A DNA stretch of 64,000 nt from Nocardia sputorum (GCF_027924405.1 NZ_AP026978.1:3162001-3226000), one strand, 5' to 3'. Positions 27,200 through 38,494 are shown, counted from the stretch's first letter. Made by a program: numbers and translations. Notes: generated from the sequence alone by a model not told the origin.

Positions 27200-28236
27200 A
27201 AGTTCCCGAACAGCCTGCTCTGCCCGGGATCTTCTGCCCGATCGAATCGAACATCCATCCCGCAGTCGGCACGATGGAAAACCGGTCGATCGGTTGGTTG
27301 AGGGCCGGCGGGTTCCTCGATGATCCCCACCAGGGACGCGCACTGGTCGCGACCAGATCGGCCGAGTTCATGGCGAGGATGGCACCCCACGGCTGCGTCG
27401 ATCGACTGCAGATCGCTTCGGACTGGGCCTACTGGGGGTTCGCGTTCGACGATCGCTTCGACCGTGGTCCGCTGTCGAAGGATCTCGGTGGGTTCGTGTC
27501 CTATGCCAACAAGCTCGTGCGCGTGCTGGAGGCGCCCGGCTCGGAATTGGCGCAGGCAGACCCGCTCGTGCGAGGGCTCATCGATATCTCGACACGGTTC
27601 GCCGGCCGTGTGACACCGGTTCAGCATCGTCGATGGATCCAGGCCCACCGTGCCTGGCTGTTCGGAGTCTGCGCCGAGATGAGTACGACCACGACGCCGA
27701 GCGTCGACGAGTATCTCGCCATCCGGATCAACAACGCGGCAGGCGAGGTCGTCACCGTCATCACAGAACTGGTGAACGAGTACGAACCTCCCGCGGCAGA
27801 GTTGGAGCTGCCTCGGGTCCGGGCACTGACCGAGATGACACGTGTGCTCGCGGCACTGGACAACGACCTACACTCCCACCCCAAGACAGTGGCTTTGAAC
27901 GAAAGCAACCAATACAACCTGCTGACGGTGATCGCAGCGCGCCATGCCTGCGGGCCGGACGAGACCATCGCCCGAGCCGTGCGGTTGCGCGACCGGATCA
28001 TGTGCCGGTTCCTCCTCGCCGGAGCACAGACCCGCGGGCTGAGCAGAGACACCCGTCACTATCTCCACGGTCTACGGCACGTGATCCGCGGAAACCTCGA
28101 TTGGGCGCTCGACGTGGAACGGTACAAAGTAGACGGTCGAACCGTGGCGGACCGTTTCACCATCAACGATTCACCTACCGATTCATCAGCCGAAGCCCCA
28201 GGAATGTCATCGATCAACTGGTGGTGGCAGGTATGA
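27196..28236 (+). CDS. Class I terpene synthase (terpene cyclase)
   Basis: A 346-residue cyclase that ionises a prenyl diphosphate, most likely farnesyl diphosphate, and cyclises the carbocation. The first metal-binding motif is complete: DDRFD at 85-89 in GFAFDDRFDRG. The second (NSE) motif reads Asn223-Asp224-Leu-His-Ser227-His-Pro-Lys230, followed by Thr where Glu is usual. The late Arg-Tyr pair that senses diphosphate is visible as VERYK. The C-terminal arm ends INWWWQV. It is coupled to the P450 by a 4-nt overlap. The product skeleton cannot be predicted from sequence by eye; the sequence does not carry the two-domain signature of geosmin synthase. Confidence 0.93.
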   Translation: MKVPEQPALPGIFCPIESNIHPAVGTMENRSIGWLRAGGFLDDPHQGRALVATRSAEFMARMAPHGCVDRLQIASDWAYWGFAFDDRFDRGPLSKDLGGFVSYANKLVRVLEAPGSELAQADPLVRGLIDISTRFAGRVTPVQHRRWIQAHRAWLFGVCAEMSTTTTPSVDEYLAIRINNAAGEVVTVITELVNEYEPPAAELELPRVRALTEMTRVLAALDNDLHSHPKTVALNESNQYNLLTVIAARHACGPDETIARAVRLRDRIMCRFLLAGAQTRGLSRDTRHYLHGLRHVIRGNLDWALDVERYKVDGRTVADRFTINDSPTDSSAEAPGMSSINWWWQV

Positions 28237-28265
28237 CGCGAGGCGATTCGTGCAGGGCGTCCATG

Positions 28266-28355
28266 CGGCAGCGCGTCCGCGCGAGCTGACCGGATGTGCA
28301 GAAAGTAGATGTTCTCGCCATCGATCTCAGTGGTGAACTGCGGGTAGGCGTTCAA
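28266..28355 (-). pseudogene. Remnant of an epoxide hydrolase N-terminal domain
   Basis: Thirty codons on the minus strand read LNAYPQFTTEIDGENIYFLH and then IRSARADALP. This matches residues 68-97 of the intact epoxide hydrolase at 38934-40070 (LNSFPQFRTEIDGHDVHFIH, VRSAEPDALP) at about 20 of 30 positions. The alpha/beta-hydrolase core that should follow is missing, and the frame continues as unrelated sequence. It lies in the gap between the terpene synthase and the convergent LuxR-type gene, and fits debris left by deletion or insertion. Nothing else is seen in 28237-28423. Confidence 0.75.
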
Positions 28356-28423
28356 GCGATGGCCGGATCCGGCGGTGGCCAGATGGCTTCGCCACCGAGC
28401 GTGACGCGGACTTTCGCCGGGGA

Positions 28424-30988
28424 TCAGAGACGAGGATTCGAACGGCCGCGCTGTGGCCTGCGCGCGGCTTCGGCGCTCACGTGGGCTTGTCGATCGGCCG
28501 GTACGAAAGAGCGGATAGCTGCTCGGGAGCTGATCATCAATTTGTGAAGTACAGCGGCCATTTGCGCGTCGACAGTCTTGTAGGAACTGCCGCGTCGGGC
28601 AGCGATGGCCGTGTTGGTCCACCCCGCCGCGGCGAGTACGGCGACCTCCTGCTCGGCCTCCGACAGCTGGGGCCACGGTGAGGGGCGGCTACGCCGGACC
28701 GGATGCTCGACGGGCAGCTTGTCCATGGACAGGCTCCCCAGTGCCAGTTGCGCCACTTCGTCCAACTCCGGCCGCAACAGGGCACCCTCTCGTTCGGCCT
28801 CCGCGAAGGCGTCGTCCCCCAATATCTTCCGGGCGGTGTCTGCGGCGAGTTCGGTCTCGGTGGCGAACGGGCCGAGGTGGGCGATATCCACGCCTAGCCC
28901 TGCACGAAGCGTGGCCCCGCCGCCGAGCAGGCGTGCGATATCACGCGCCTGTGCCGTCACGGCTGCGGACGGTTCATCGCCGACGGCGCCGACCATGCGA
29001 GCCAGGGTCCATGCCAGCATGTGCACGGCCCATACCGCGCCCCACCGGTCGCGCATCGCGAGCTGTTCCGATAATGTCGCGCGTCCCAGGGCAAGCGCCT
29101 CGTCCATGTCGCCGTGCTTACTCGCCGCGATCACCCATGCCAGCTTCGCCCAGCAGATCGCCCATTGGGCCCCCGAACGCTCGGCATTGCCGAGGTGGAC
29201 GCGGCAAGTTTCCAACGCTTGTTCGGCTGTGCCGAAGAACGCGGCGGCCAGCGCTTCGAACAATTCGCTCATCGCGGCACCGCCCCCGTCACTCTCGGCG
29301 GCGAAACGCGCCCGCGCCCGGGCCAGGACGTCGATCGCCCGCGTATCGCAGCGAATCAGCATCAATTCCGCACCTCGGGCGAATTCGACCGCAGCGGGGA
29401 GCCCGAGGTCCACGTCGGGTTCCTCGCGCCAGCGCAATCGGTCTGCGCCGCCGGGCACGCAGCGGGCGACGCATTCGTCGAGCAGGTGTTCGGCATCATG
29501 GTGCACCCCCTGGCACATACTGATCCAGGCAATCAGTGACATCGCCACGACCTGCAGCGGTACCGGCTCGGGATCGAGGTCCCGGGTTGCCGCGAGCGCG
29601 CGCTCAGCCCACCGGCGCGGTTCCCGCAGTGAGCCGGTAAAGAACGGTATGCGCAAGGCGATCAGCCCGGCGGCGATCTCGAGTCCGACCGCCGCCTCGC
29701 CCGGCGTGGCGATACTGCTCTCCATGGCCGACAGCAGGTTGTCCCAAGCGGCCCGCGCCCAATCGAGCAGCGCCTGCTCGTCGGGCCCGAACCAACCGGC
29801 ACGGGCCGCAGCCACCTTGTCGCGGTAGTAGCGGCGGTGCCTGCGCGCCAGCCGCTCGGCTTCCGCACCGTGGTCCCGGAGGCGTTGCTGGGCGAAGAGG
29901 CGAATGGTTTCGGCCATCGAATAACGCACCGTGGTCTCGGTCAAGTGGATCGAGACCAAGGACTGATCCACCAACCGGACCAGCAGGCCTTCGATCTCGG
30001 CCCGGGCCAATCCGTCCGCACGGCCGGGTTCGTCGTCGGCGCAGACCGCTTCGATGGCTTCCAACTCGGCGCCGACATCCTGTCCGGCCGCGTCGGGGCT
30101 GTCGCTGCCGATGTCGTACCCGGCCGCGAACACCGACAGGCGGTCGAACAGCAGCCGTTCCTTGTCCCGGCAGAGGTCATAGGACCAAGCGATGACATCG
30201 CGGATGCCACGATGCCGGACGTCCGCTCCGACTCTGGGTCCGTTCTGCCACTGCAAGCGCCGGTCGCCCGCCGCACCGCTGAGGTCACGCAGAATCAGGG
30301 GCAGCGGCTGACGGGACAGTCGGGCGGCCGCCAGCCGGATATAGAGCGGGTGATTGTGTACATGCCGGCAGATCGCTGAGGCCAGGTCCTTTTCCTCGTC
30401 GGCGAGGGTATGCCCGACAAGGTCGGCGCGGGAGCGGAATAAAGCAAGCGCCTGTTCATGCGATAGCGCGGGCACCGGCACCAGTTGCTCGTCGACCCAC
30501 CCGATCGCCTCGCGGCTGGTGGCCAGCACGGTGAGCCCGGGTACCGCGTCGAGTAGGCCGGCTATCACAGCGCCCGCGCCGTCGAGCACATGTTCGCAGT
30601 TGTCCATGACCAGGATCGTCTGCACATTCCGCCCGGCTGCGTCGCGGCGGCGCAGCGTGTCCAGTACGGCGTCCCATGCCGACCTTCCGGAGAAATCGGC
30701 CTCGATCACCGAGCCCGCGATCTGTTCCTCCACTGCTGTCGCCTCCGCGCCCCGAGGCAGTACTGCCAGCCGTACCCAGTGCACCGGGACGCGCCGCGCC
30801 CGTTGGAAGCGCTGCACAGCCTCGGTCGCCAATCGGGTCTTTCCGATGCCACCCGCACCGATCAACGTCACCAGGCGAGTACCGCCCAGCAACGCCAGCC
30901 CGATTCTCTCCAGCTCCCGATCGCGGCCCACGAAATCGTTGGCCGCCGCCGGCGGCAATCCGCTGACAGAAGTTCGTCCTGCCGACAC
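28424..30988 (-). CDS. LuxR-family regulator with N-terminal NB-ARC-type ATPase (LAL-like)
   Basis: An 854-residue regulator. An N-terminal ATPase domain (about 15-300) has Walker A GAGGIGKT at 44-51 and Walker B ILVMDNCEH with Asp129. The long middle is helical and TPR-like (about 330-750). The LuxR-type helix-turn-helix is at the C-terminus (about 770-825: LSEAEQEVAVLAAAGWTNTAIAA). The HTH is degenerate compared with the usual LTxRExEVLxLIAxGxSNxEIA. It converges on the terpene synthase gene and is the last gene before the right 26-bp repeat, so it may be the island's own regulator. The inducer is unknown. Confidence 0.88.
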   Translation of the reverse strand: MSAGRTSVSGLPPAAANDFVGRDRELERIGLALLGGTRLVTLIGAGGIGKTRLATEAVQRFQRARRVPVHWVRLAVLPRGAEATAVEEQIAGSVIEADFSGRSAWDAVLDTLRRRDAAGRNVQTILVMDNCEHVLDGAGAVIAGLLDAVPGLTVLATSREAIGWVDEQLVPVPALSHEQALALFRSRADLVGHTLADEEKDLASAICRHVHNHPLYIRLAAARLSRQPLPLILRDLSGAAGDRRLQWQNGPRVGADVRHRGIRDVIAWSYDLCRDKERLLFDRLSVFAAGYDIGSDSPDAAGQDVGAELEAIEAVCADDEPGRADGLARAEIEGLLVRLVDQSLVSIHLTETTVRYSMAETIRLFAQQRLRDHGAEAERLARRHRRYYRDKVAAARAGWFGPDEQALLDWARAAWDNLLSAMESSIATPGEAAVGLEIAAGLIALRIPFFTGSLREPRRWAERALAATRDLDPEPVPLQVVAMSLIAWISMCQGVHHDAEHLLDECVARCVPGGADRLRWREEPDVDLGLPAAVEFARGAELMLIRCDTRAIDVLARARARFAAESDGGGAAMSELFEALAAAFFGTAEQALETCRVHLGNAERSGAQWAICWAKLAWVIAASKHGDMDEALALGRATLSEQLAMRDRWGAVWAVHMLAWTLARMVGAVGDEPSAAVTAQARDIARLLGGGATLRAGLGVDIAHLGPFATETELAADTARKILGDDAFAEAEREGALLRPELDEVAQLALGSLSMDKLPVEHPVRRSRPSPWPQLSEAEQEVAVLAAAGWTNTAIAARRGSSYKTVDAQMAAVLHKLMISSRAAIRSFVPADRQAHVSAEAARRPQRGRSNPRL

Positions 30989-31196
30989 ACAGGCAGCCTA
31001 GCGGAACCAGGAATCGACGGTCCCGGGTGAGAATACGATTCCGGTACGGACGCTGGGTGTAGCGCGATCGTCGTCCCTTGTCCTGGGGAACCGGCGCTTT
31101 GGTGGCCGCCGTGCGGCCGGGCAGCAGCCCCTGGCGTGAGGTGTCAGAACGGTGGTAGAGCGCCTGGCGGGTTGCGAGTTCGCTACGGAAAGGTGT

Positions 31197-31222
31197 TCTA
31201 CCTGCTGTTCGAGTCCTGAGGG
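31197..31222 (+). repeat. 26-bp direct repeat, right copy
   Basis: Identical, in the same orientation, to 23685-23710, which is the 3' end of the 445-residue membrane protein gene. Here it stands in the gene-free stretch 30989-31322, where I see no other feature. No other part of the membrane protein gene is present upstream of it. Together the two copies bound a 7.5-kb block holding the P450-terpene synthase pair, decayed fragments and the LuxR regulator. Confidence 0.85.
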
Positions 31223-31322
31223 TTCTGCGGGATCCGCTGCGGCGCAGCGCAATCCGTGCCGAAATCTGCTGGACGGAATGACAGCGGCCGGAACAATACG
31301 GCGCTCGGAGGTGGTGTCGGTT

Positions 31323-32351
31323 CTATGGGTGATCGGATCGGCGCCAGGGGCGTAACTCGATGAGCGAGCGCGAGCGAGCCGGTACGACGGAGCTGATCTG
31401 CAAGGAGGCCGACTCGGCCAGTTCGCGCAGCTGGTCGAGGGTGCGTTCCCGGCCACGGACGTAGCAGAGCATTCGCAGGTCTCCCTCGGTGTCGAGTGCG
31501 TTTCCGTCGACAGCGCCGATGTGGTCGAGGACCAGTACCCTTCCGGTCTCCGCGGCCGCCTCGGCGCAGCATCGCAAGATCCGGGCGGCAGCGTCGTCGT
31601 CCCAGTCGTGCAGGATGCCCGAGAGCAGATAGCCACCCGCTCCCGCGGGAAGGGGATCGAAAAAGCTGCCGACCTGCGCGCGGGCTCGATGGGCCAGCCC
31701 GGCGGAGGCGATGGCCTGTTCGGCGCGTGCCACCGGGCCGGGCAGATCGAGGACTGTCCCACGCAGTTCGCCATGGGCGCGCAGGATGGCGATCAGCAAG
31801 TCGGCGGCGCCGCCACCCACGTCGACGAGGTGACCGAGCGCGCCCCATGGGTAGGCCGCGGCCACCACGGGCGCGTCCTCCACCAGGCGGGCCCCCATCA
31901 GCGCGTCGAACGACGCGCCCCGCACGGAGTCCGCCGACAGATCGTCCCAGAACGTCCGGCCGAACTGGCGCGGGAAAGCGGGCTCACCGGTGCGAACGGT
32001 GTGCAACAGCTGGACGAAGCATAGATCGGCGCGGCCGATGGCGCCGTCGAGATCGATCCAGCGTCGCACTCCTTCCGGATCATCGTCGCGCAGGCGCTCA
32101 CCCAACGCCGTCAAGCCGTACTTGCCGGTGCTCGCACGAAACAGCACTCCGGCGGTCACCAGATGGTCGAGGAGGCGGCCCAGCGCGTCCCGGTCCGCAT
32201 CCACCGCCGCGGCCAGCGCACCCGTGGTCTGTCTCCCCGCGGCGATGTGGTCGGCGAGCCGCAACGTCGCCGCCACCCGGATCGCCATCGGGGTCACGAG
32301 GTCGGCTGCAGCCCACAGCGCCCCACCCCATTCGACCGACTCCTCCGCCAT
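31323..32351 (-). CDS. SAM-dependent O-methyltransferase (plant-type family 2)
   Basis: A 342-residue methyltransferase. The N-terminal dimerisation/winged-helix region (about 15-110) reads like other actinobacterial O-methyltransferases (ATLRLADHIAAGRQT, LDHLVTAGVLFRA). The SAM-binding motif is LVDVGGGAADLL near residue 180, and the catalytic-type HDWDD (GILHDWDDDAAARIL) follows about 75 residues later. Such enzymes methylate hydroxyls of secondary metabolites. A GAGGAG site precedes the ATG at 32351. It follows devS by 46 nt on the same strand and may be read through from it. It lies just outside the terpene island's right repeat, so a role in tailoring the terpene is possible but not shown. 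Confidence 0.85.
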   Translation of the reverse strand: MAEESVEWGGALWAAADLVTPMAIRVAATLRLADHIAAGRQTTGALAAAVDADRDALGRLLDHLVTAGVLFRASTGKYGLTALGERLRDDDPEGVRRWIDLDGAIGRADLCFVQLLHTVRTGEPAFPRQFGRTFWDDLSADSVRGASFDALMGARLVEDAPVVAAAYPWGALGHLVDVGGGAADLLIAILRAHGELRGTVLDLPGPVARAEQAIASAGLAHRARAQVGSFFDPLPAGAGGYLLSGILHDWDDDAAARILRCCAEAAAETGRVLVLDHIGAVDGNALDTEGDLRMLCYVRGRERTLDQLRELAESASLQISSVVPARSRSLIELRPWRRSDHP

Positions 32352-32397
32352 GGCGTCTCCTCGCTCGACGACAGCTGGTCCTGACTGGGCTTCGCGG

Positions 32398-34972
<2,575 letters not shown>

Positions 34973-35035
34973 CGAGTGTCCAATCCGGGAGCAGGTGTGG
35001 AGTCGACACTACGTACCGGGCGGGTCGCCCGGTAC

Positions 35036-35047
35036 GGACCAAAGTCC
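35036..35047 (-). promoter_or_regulatory. DosR-box-like palindrome upstream of devR
   Basis: GGACC-AA-AGTCC-type sequence (GGACCAAAGTCC), matching the core of the established DosR consensus GGGACTWWAGTCCC at about 12 of 14 positions when flanks are included. It lies 64 nt upstream of the devR start, between devR and the DUF2267 gene. Confidence 0.6.
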
Positions 35048-35164
35048 TTTCCCGCGCCCGCCGCGGGTTCGCGCGGGCGTGGTCACCTTACCGGCGCGAA
35101 GCCGCGGAGAGCTGGACGTGCGGCGCGCCGGGGACGCCGTCGGACCGAGACCGGCAGCGATCGG

Positions 35165-35821
35165 TCAGGGCGTCGTCGCGTCGGAGCGGGTGAGTCCTTC
35201 TCCGATGAGGATCCGGTGGACTTGCTGGGCGGCCGATACCTGCGCGGAGTCGGGTGGCGCGCCACCGGAAAGTCCTTCGAGGCTGTGCGCCAGGACCGCC
35301 ACCGCGTCGGTGAGTGCCTGGAGCCGGGCGTCGACCTCGTCGAGACGAGAAGATTCCGGTTGCGTGACCGGCGCCGCGTCCTGCAACGTCCCCGCGAGGT
35401 CGCTTCCGCGCAGCACCGCGCGCAGATCCTCCGGCAGCAGCGCGAACACGTGATCGAGTTGCCCGGGCGAGAACAGATCGGCCAGCGCATCGGTCACCGC
35501 GCCGGCCAGGGCGTAGGCCTCGTCCCGGGACACGCCCGCTTCCCGCGCGAACTGATCGAGGAACGAGGGCACGTCGTGCGCGACGGGCACGTGCGCGGGC
35601 ACCCAGCCCTCGTAGAAGATCCCGCGCAGCAGTTCGGGCAGCTGGGCGCTCAGGTGCGCGGCCGCGTTGACGCCGATGCGGTCACGCACGGTGTGCAGCC
35701 ACGCCCGTAGGGCACGGTGCGCGAACGCCCGGTCTTCGGTGGCGAGTCCGTCGCTCAAAGTGCGCAGCCACTCGTGCGCGGTGTGCACCGCGGGTGCGAG
35801 AGGGTCGCGGTGGTAGCTCAT
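35165..35821 (-). CDS. DUF2267-family protein
   Basis: A 218-residue soluble helical protein. Two repeats of the DUF2267 pattern are visible: residues 10-75 (ALRAWLHTVRDRIGVNAAAHLSAQLPELLRGIFYEGW) and 85-145 (EAYALAGAVTDALADLFSPG and LDHVFALLPEDLRAVL). A Gln/Ser/Ala-rich helical tail follows. The biochemical role of the family is not known to me; in actinobacteria it is often found among stress and DosR-regulon-like genes, which fits its place between devR and the nitroreductases. A DosR-box-like site lies 93 nt upstream. Confidence 0.85.
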   Translation of the reverse strand: MSYHRDPLAPAVHTAHEWLRTLSDGLATEDRAFAHRALRAWLHTVRDRIGVNAAAHLSAQLPELLRGIFYEGWVPAHVPVAHDVPSFLDQFAREAGVSRDEAYALAGAVTDALADLFSPGQLDHVFALLPEDLRAVLRGSDLAGTLQDAAPVTQPESSRLDEVDARLQALTDAVAVLAHSLEGLSGGAPPDSAQVSAAQQVHRILIGEGLTRSDATTP

Positions 35822-35913
35822 GACGTGTGCCTTTCACGGATGGATCGCGGTTGATATCGACGAGACTTCTCGTCCGGCCCCGGACCGGTGAGAGGCGTCG
35901 TACCCGCACCGAC

Positions 35914-35927
35914 GGGACCATGGTCAC
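35914..35927 (-). promoter_or_regulatory. DosR-box-like site upstream of the DUF2267 gene
   Basis: GGGACCATGGTCAC at 35914-35927 matches about 11 of 14 core positions of the DosR consensus, allowing C for T at the sixth position. It is 93 nt upstream of the DUF2267 start and outside any coding sequence, which makes chance less likely than for sites inside genes. Confidence 0.5.
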
Positions 35928-35985
35928 ACCGAGGCCGATCACGTCGGCGCGGGCCTTGCCGGGTACCGCCGCAGTGGCAGCGGGT

Positions 35986-36993
35986 TCAGTGGGAGCCCGT
36001 GACCGTGAAGATTTCCGTCACCGGTCGGCGGGGGGTCGGCGGGATCGTGTCCGTGTCGTCGGGTGCGGAGCCGACCCGGAGGAGTACCTGCGAGATCGCC
36101 GGCCGGGGAACGAGGCTGCTGAGCAACCCACGGGTGGTGGGCAGTTCGGTGACGTGGGTCAGCGCGCAGGTCGCCAGCCCCGCGGCGGTGCATTCCAGCA
36201 GCACGGCCGACAATGCTTCGCCGGTGCGCAGCCACTGCGTCACAGAGTCCGCTTCGGTGGCGAGCACCACCAGCCGCGCGTGATCGTCGAGTCGGGCGCG
36301 TCGCATCGCATGCGGGGCCGGGGGAAACGCGCGTGCGACTCCGACTCGGGCGAGTTCCGCGTCCGACACCAGCGCGGAGGCGGGGACGCCGTCGGGTGCC
36401 TCCGAATGCCCTGCCCACCATTCCAATTCGGTTTGATAGAGCAGGTCGTGACGGCGTAGTGCGCCGACTTGCTGGGAGGCGGCGGCGAGCCGGGGCCGGG
36501 CGCTGTCGTCCAGCACGCTGAGTTCCACCTCGTGCGGGGAGGTCAGCATCCGCAGCCGGGGGAGAAGGTCGGCGAAGCCTTCCGGTTCGGTCATCGGCAG
36601 CCGATCGGTGCGGCGCCGGTTGATGACGAGTGCCCGGGTGTGGATGGCCTCGGGTGGGTCGGGCCAGTGCCGGAATTCGATCACCGCGAGATGATCGGGT
36701 CGCTGCCGGTCGGGTACGCGCGTCGTGTCGGTGTGCCAACCCTGGTCCGCGAAGGCGGTGCGCGCGTGATGCAGCACGGCTCCGCAGCTGATCACCAATT
36801 GGCGGCCGTGCGGGTCGGTGGAGGGCAGCAGGCGATCCGCGTCGGTGTAGAGATGCAGGCGCCTGCCGTCGAACACCCAGCGCCACGGCTGGGTGTTGTG
36901 GACCGAAGGCGCCCGGCAGGCGAGACGCAGCGCAGCCAGGAGGTCTCGGTGCCCGGGGACCGAGACAGCGGGTGCTTCATCGTTCGCGGTCAT
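35986..36993 (-). CDS. Acg-family putative NAD(P)H nitroreductase (copy 1)
   Basis: A 335-residue flavoprotein-like enzyme. The signature APSVHNTQPWRWVF at about 28-41 is typical of the Acg/Rv3131 group, and the C-terminal half has the second nitroreductase-like repeat (TGEALSAVLLECTAAGLATCALTHVTELP). In M. tuberculosis these are strongly DosR-induced and lack demonstrated classical nitroreductase activity; Acg binds FMN as a fused homodimer-like fold. The ATG at 36993 overlaps the stop of a small membrane protein gene by 4 nt, so the two are coupled. It shares architecture with copy 2 at 37489-38484, a local duplication. Confidence 0.85.
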   Translation of the reverse strand: MTANDEAPAVSVPGHRDLLAALRLACRAPSVHNTQPWRWVFDGRRLHLYTDADRLLPSTDPHGRQLVISCGAVLHHARTAFADQGWHTDTTRVPDRQRPDHLAVIEFRHWPDPPEAIHTRALVINRRRTDRLPMTEPEGFADLLPRLRMLTSPHEVELSVLDDSARPRLAAASQQVGALRRHDLLYQTELEWWAGHSEAPDGVPASALVSDAELARVGVARAFPPAPHAMRRARLDDHARLVVLATEADSVTQWLRTGEALSAVLLECTAAGLATCALTHVTELPTTRGLLSSLVPRPAISQVLLRVGSAPDDTDTIPPTPRRPVTEIFTVTGSH

Positions 36994-37400
36994 GCTCCCA
37001 GCCTTCGCGGGCCGGCGCCGCGAGAATACGGGCGTTCCGCCCGGGATACGAGGTCCTTGGTCCCTCTCGCGTCCGTCATGGCTTCGCCGGGCCGGGCCGG
37101 TGCGGTCGCCGCCGTGGTGTTCTTCATGGCGCCCTCCTCGTCGGTCTCCGGCACACGGGCACGCAGCATCGCCAACCCCCACCACAACAGCCGGACCGCG
37201 AGAGCGGAGTAGATCACGACAGCGAAGTACACCAGGCCCGCGCCGTAGTCGCGGGCCCAGTCGGGAAGCATCACGACCAGCGCCACGAGCATCCCGAGCA
37301 ACATGATCGAAGCGAGCACCACCGCGGGAACCGCCAGGGGCACGGCCTCCGGGTCCGTTGCTCCGTCCGGCGGCCATCGGGGAATGAGACGCGGTGGCAT
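36990..37400 (-). CDS. Small membrane protein coupled to nitroreductase copy 1
   Basis: A 136-residue protein with two transmembrane helices (about 20-45, VPAVVLASIMLLGMLVALVV, and about 55-78, LVYFAVVIYSALAVRLLWWG) and a charged C-terminal cytoplasmic tail (RARVPETDEEGAMKN). The ATG at 37400 was chosen where the membrane-protein character begins. Its stop overlaps the start of the nitroreductase as ATGA. A DosR-box-like site ends about 83 nt upstream. No family is recognised. Confidence 0.7.
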   Translation of the reverse strand: MPPRLIPRWPPDGATDPEAVPLAVPAVVLASIMLLGMLVALVVMLPDWARDYGAGLVYFAVVIYSALAVRLLWWGLAMLRARVPETDEEGAMKNTTAATAPARPGEAMTDARGTKDLVSRAERPYSRGAGPRRLGA

Positions 37401-37482
37401 AGAGCACAGCTTGCTCGAGCAGCGTGGCCGACGGGAGGGTACTGCTGCCCGGAAAGCGTGTGCCGAACGTCCCGATGCCGGT

Positions 37483-37496
37483 GGGACCTCAGTCCG
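37483..37496 (-). promoter_or_regulatory. DosR-box-like site between the two nitroreductase units
   Basis: GGGACCTCAGTCCG matches the DosR core GGGACTWWAGTCCC at about 11 of 14 positions. It overlaps the stop codon of nitroreductase copy 2 and lies 83 nt before the start of the 136-residue membrane protein gene, so it could drive the downstream pair separately. Confidence 0.55.
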
Positions 37497-38484
37497 CGCG
37501 CTCCGCGGACTCGGGCATGTCCAGGATCTCATCGAGCGCGCGGCGCGGCGTCTGAGGAGCGTGTTCCGCGGTCGCGGGTGTCGAGCCGACACGAACCAAT
37601 ACTTGGGGGACCTCGGAGCCCGCGAGCAGCGTGCGGACGGCGGCGCGGCTCTGCGGGACTTCGGTGAGGTGGGTGAGCGGGCAGGTCGCGTATCCCGCGA
37701 GGGTGCATTCCAAGAGCACCGTGGAGAGCACCTCGCCGCAGCGCACCAGGTCGTCGGCGGTGTCGTCGCCGGTGGACAGGACGAGGACGACCGAATGGTC
37801 GTCGGCGACCTCCGCACGCCGGTCGCCGGTGACGGTGGGGAACTTGCGGCCCACGCTCACGCGCTGCCGTTCCTGCTCGGAGATCAGAGCTTCCTCGGGG
37901 ATCCCTGCGTCGGCGATGACGTGCCCTGTCCACCATTGCAGTTCGGCGTGGTAGCCAGGGTCGTAGCGGCGCAGGGACGCGCTCATCTCGGATGCCCGGG
38001 CCAGCGTGGGGCGGCTGTCGTCGTGCAGCACGGTCAAGGTGGCGTCGGCGGGGTCGAAGGTGCTGCGCAACACGGTTTCGAAATCAGACCATCCGGTGGG
38101 CGCCGCGAACGGCAACCGGTCGGTGTGCCTGCGCAGGATGGCATCGGCGCGGGCACGGTCCCCCTCGGTCACGAAGCCGGCCGGTTGGAACGTGATGGTG
38201 GCCAGATGAGTGCGACGGTTCGGATCCGGGAAGCGGGCGACGACGATCCGCCAGCCTGCGGCGGCCATGGCCGCGCGGAGATGGCCCAGTGCGATGCCGC
38301 AGCTGATCAGCATCTGGCGCCCGGCGGTGTCGGTCGCCGGGAGCCTGCGTTCGGGCACGGCGAACAGCCGTAGCGCGTGGCCGTCGAAGGTCCAGTGCCA
38401 GGGCTGGCTGTTGTGCAGCGACGGCGCCCGGCCGGCGAGGAGGACGGCCTTCTCGATGGTGTCTCCGGTGGGTAGCTCGTTCAT
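37489..38484 (-). CDS. Acg-family putative NAD(P)H nitroreductase (copy 2)
   Basis: A 331-residue protein with the same signature as copy 1 (APSLHNSQPWHWTFDG at about 17-32) and the same C-terminal repeat (CGEVLSTVLLECTLAGYATCPLTHLTEVP). The two are clearly paralogues arranged in tandem. It follows a small hydrophobic protein gene by 10 nt. A flavin-dependent reductive role in low-oxygen or redox stress is inferred from the DosR-regulon family and the neighbouring devRS. Confidence 0.85.
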   Translation of the reverse strand: MNELPTGDTIEKAVLLAGRAPSLHNSQPWHWTFDGHALRLFAVPERRLPATDTAGRQMLISCGIALGHLRAAMAAAGWRIVVARFPDPNRRTHLATITFQPAGFVTEGDRARADAILRRHTDRLPFAAPTGWSDFETVLRSTFDPADATLTVLHDDSRPTLARASEMSASLRRYDPGYHAELQWWTGHVIADAGIPEEALISEQERQRVSVGRKFPTVTGDRRAEVADDHSVVLVLSTGDDTADDLVRCGEVLSTVLLECTLAGYATCPLTHLTEVPQSRAAVRTLLAGSEVPQVLVRVGSTPATAEHAPQTPRRALDEILDMPESAERAD

Positions 38485-38494
38485 ATGGCCGACG

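Noticed and set aside
37048..37068. GGTCCTTGGTCCC-like sequence as another DosR box
   Set aside because: It falls inside the coding part of the 136-residue membrane protein gene, with imperfect spacing and no start codon in a suitable position downstream.
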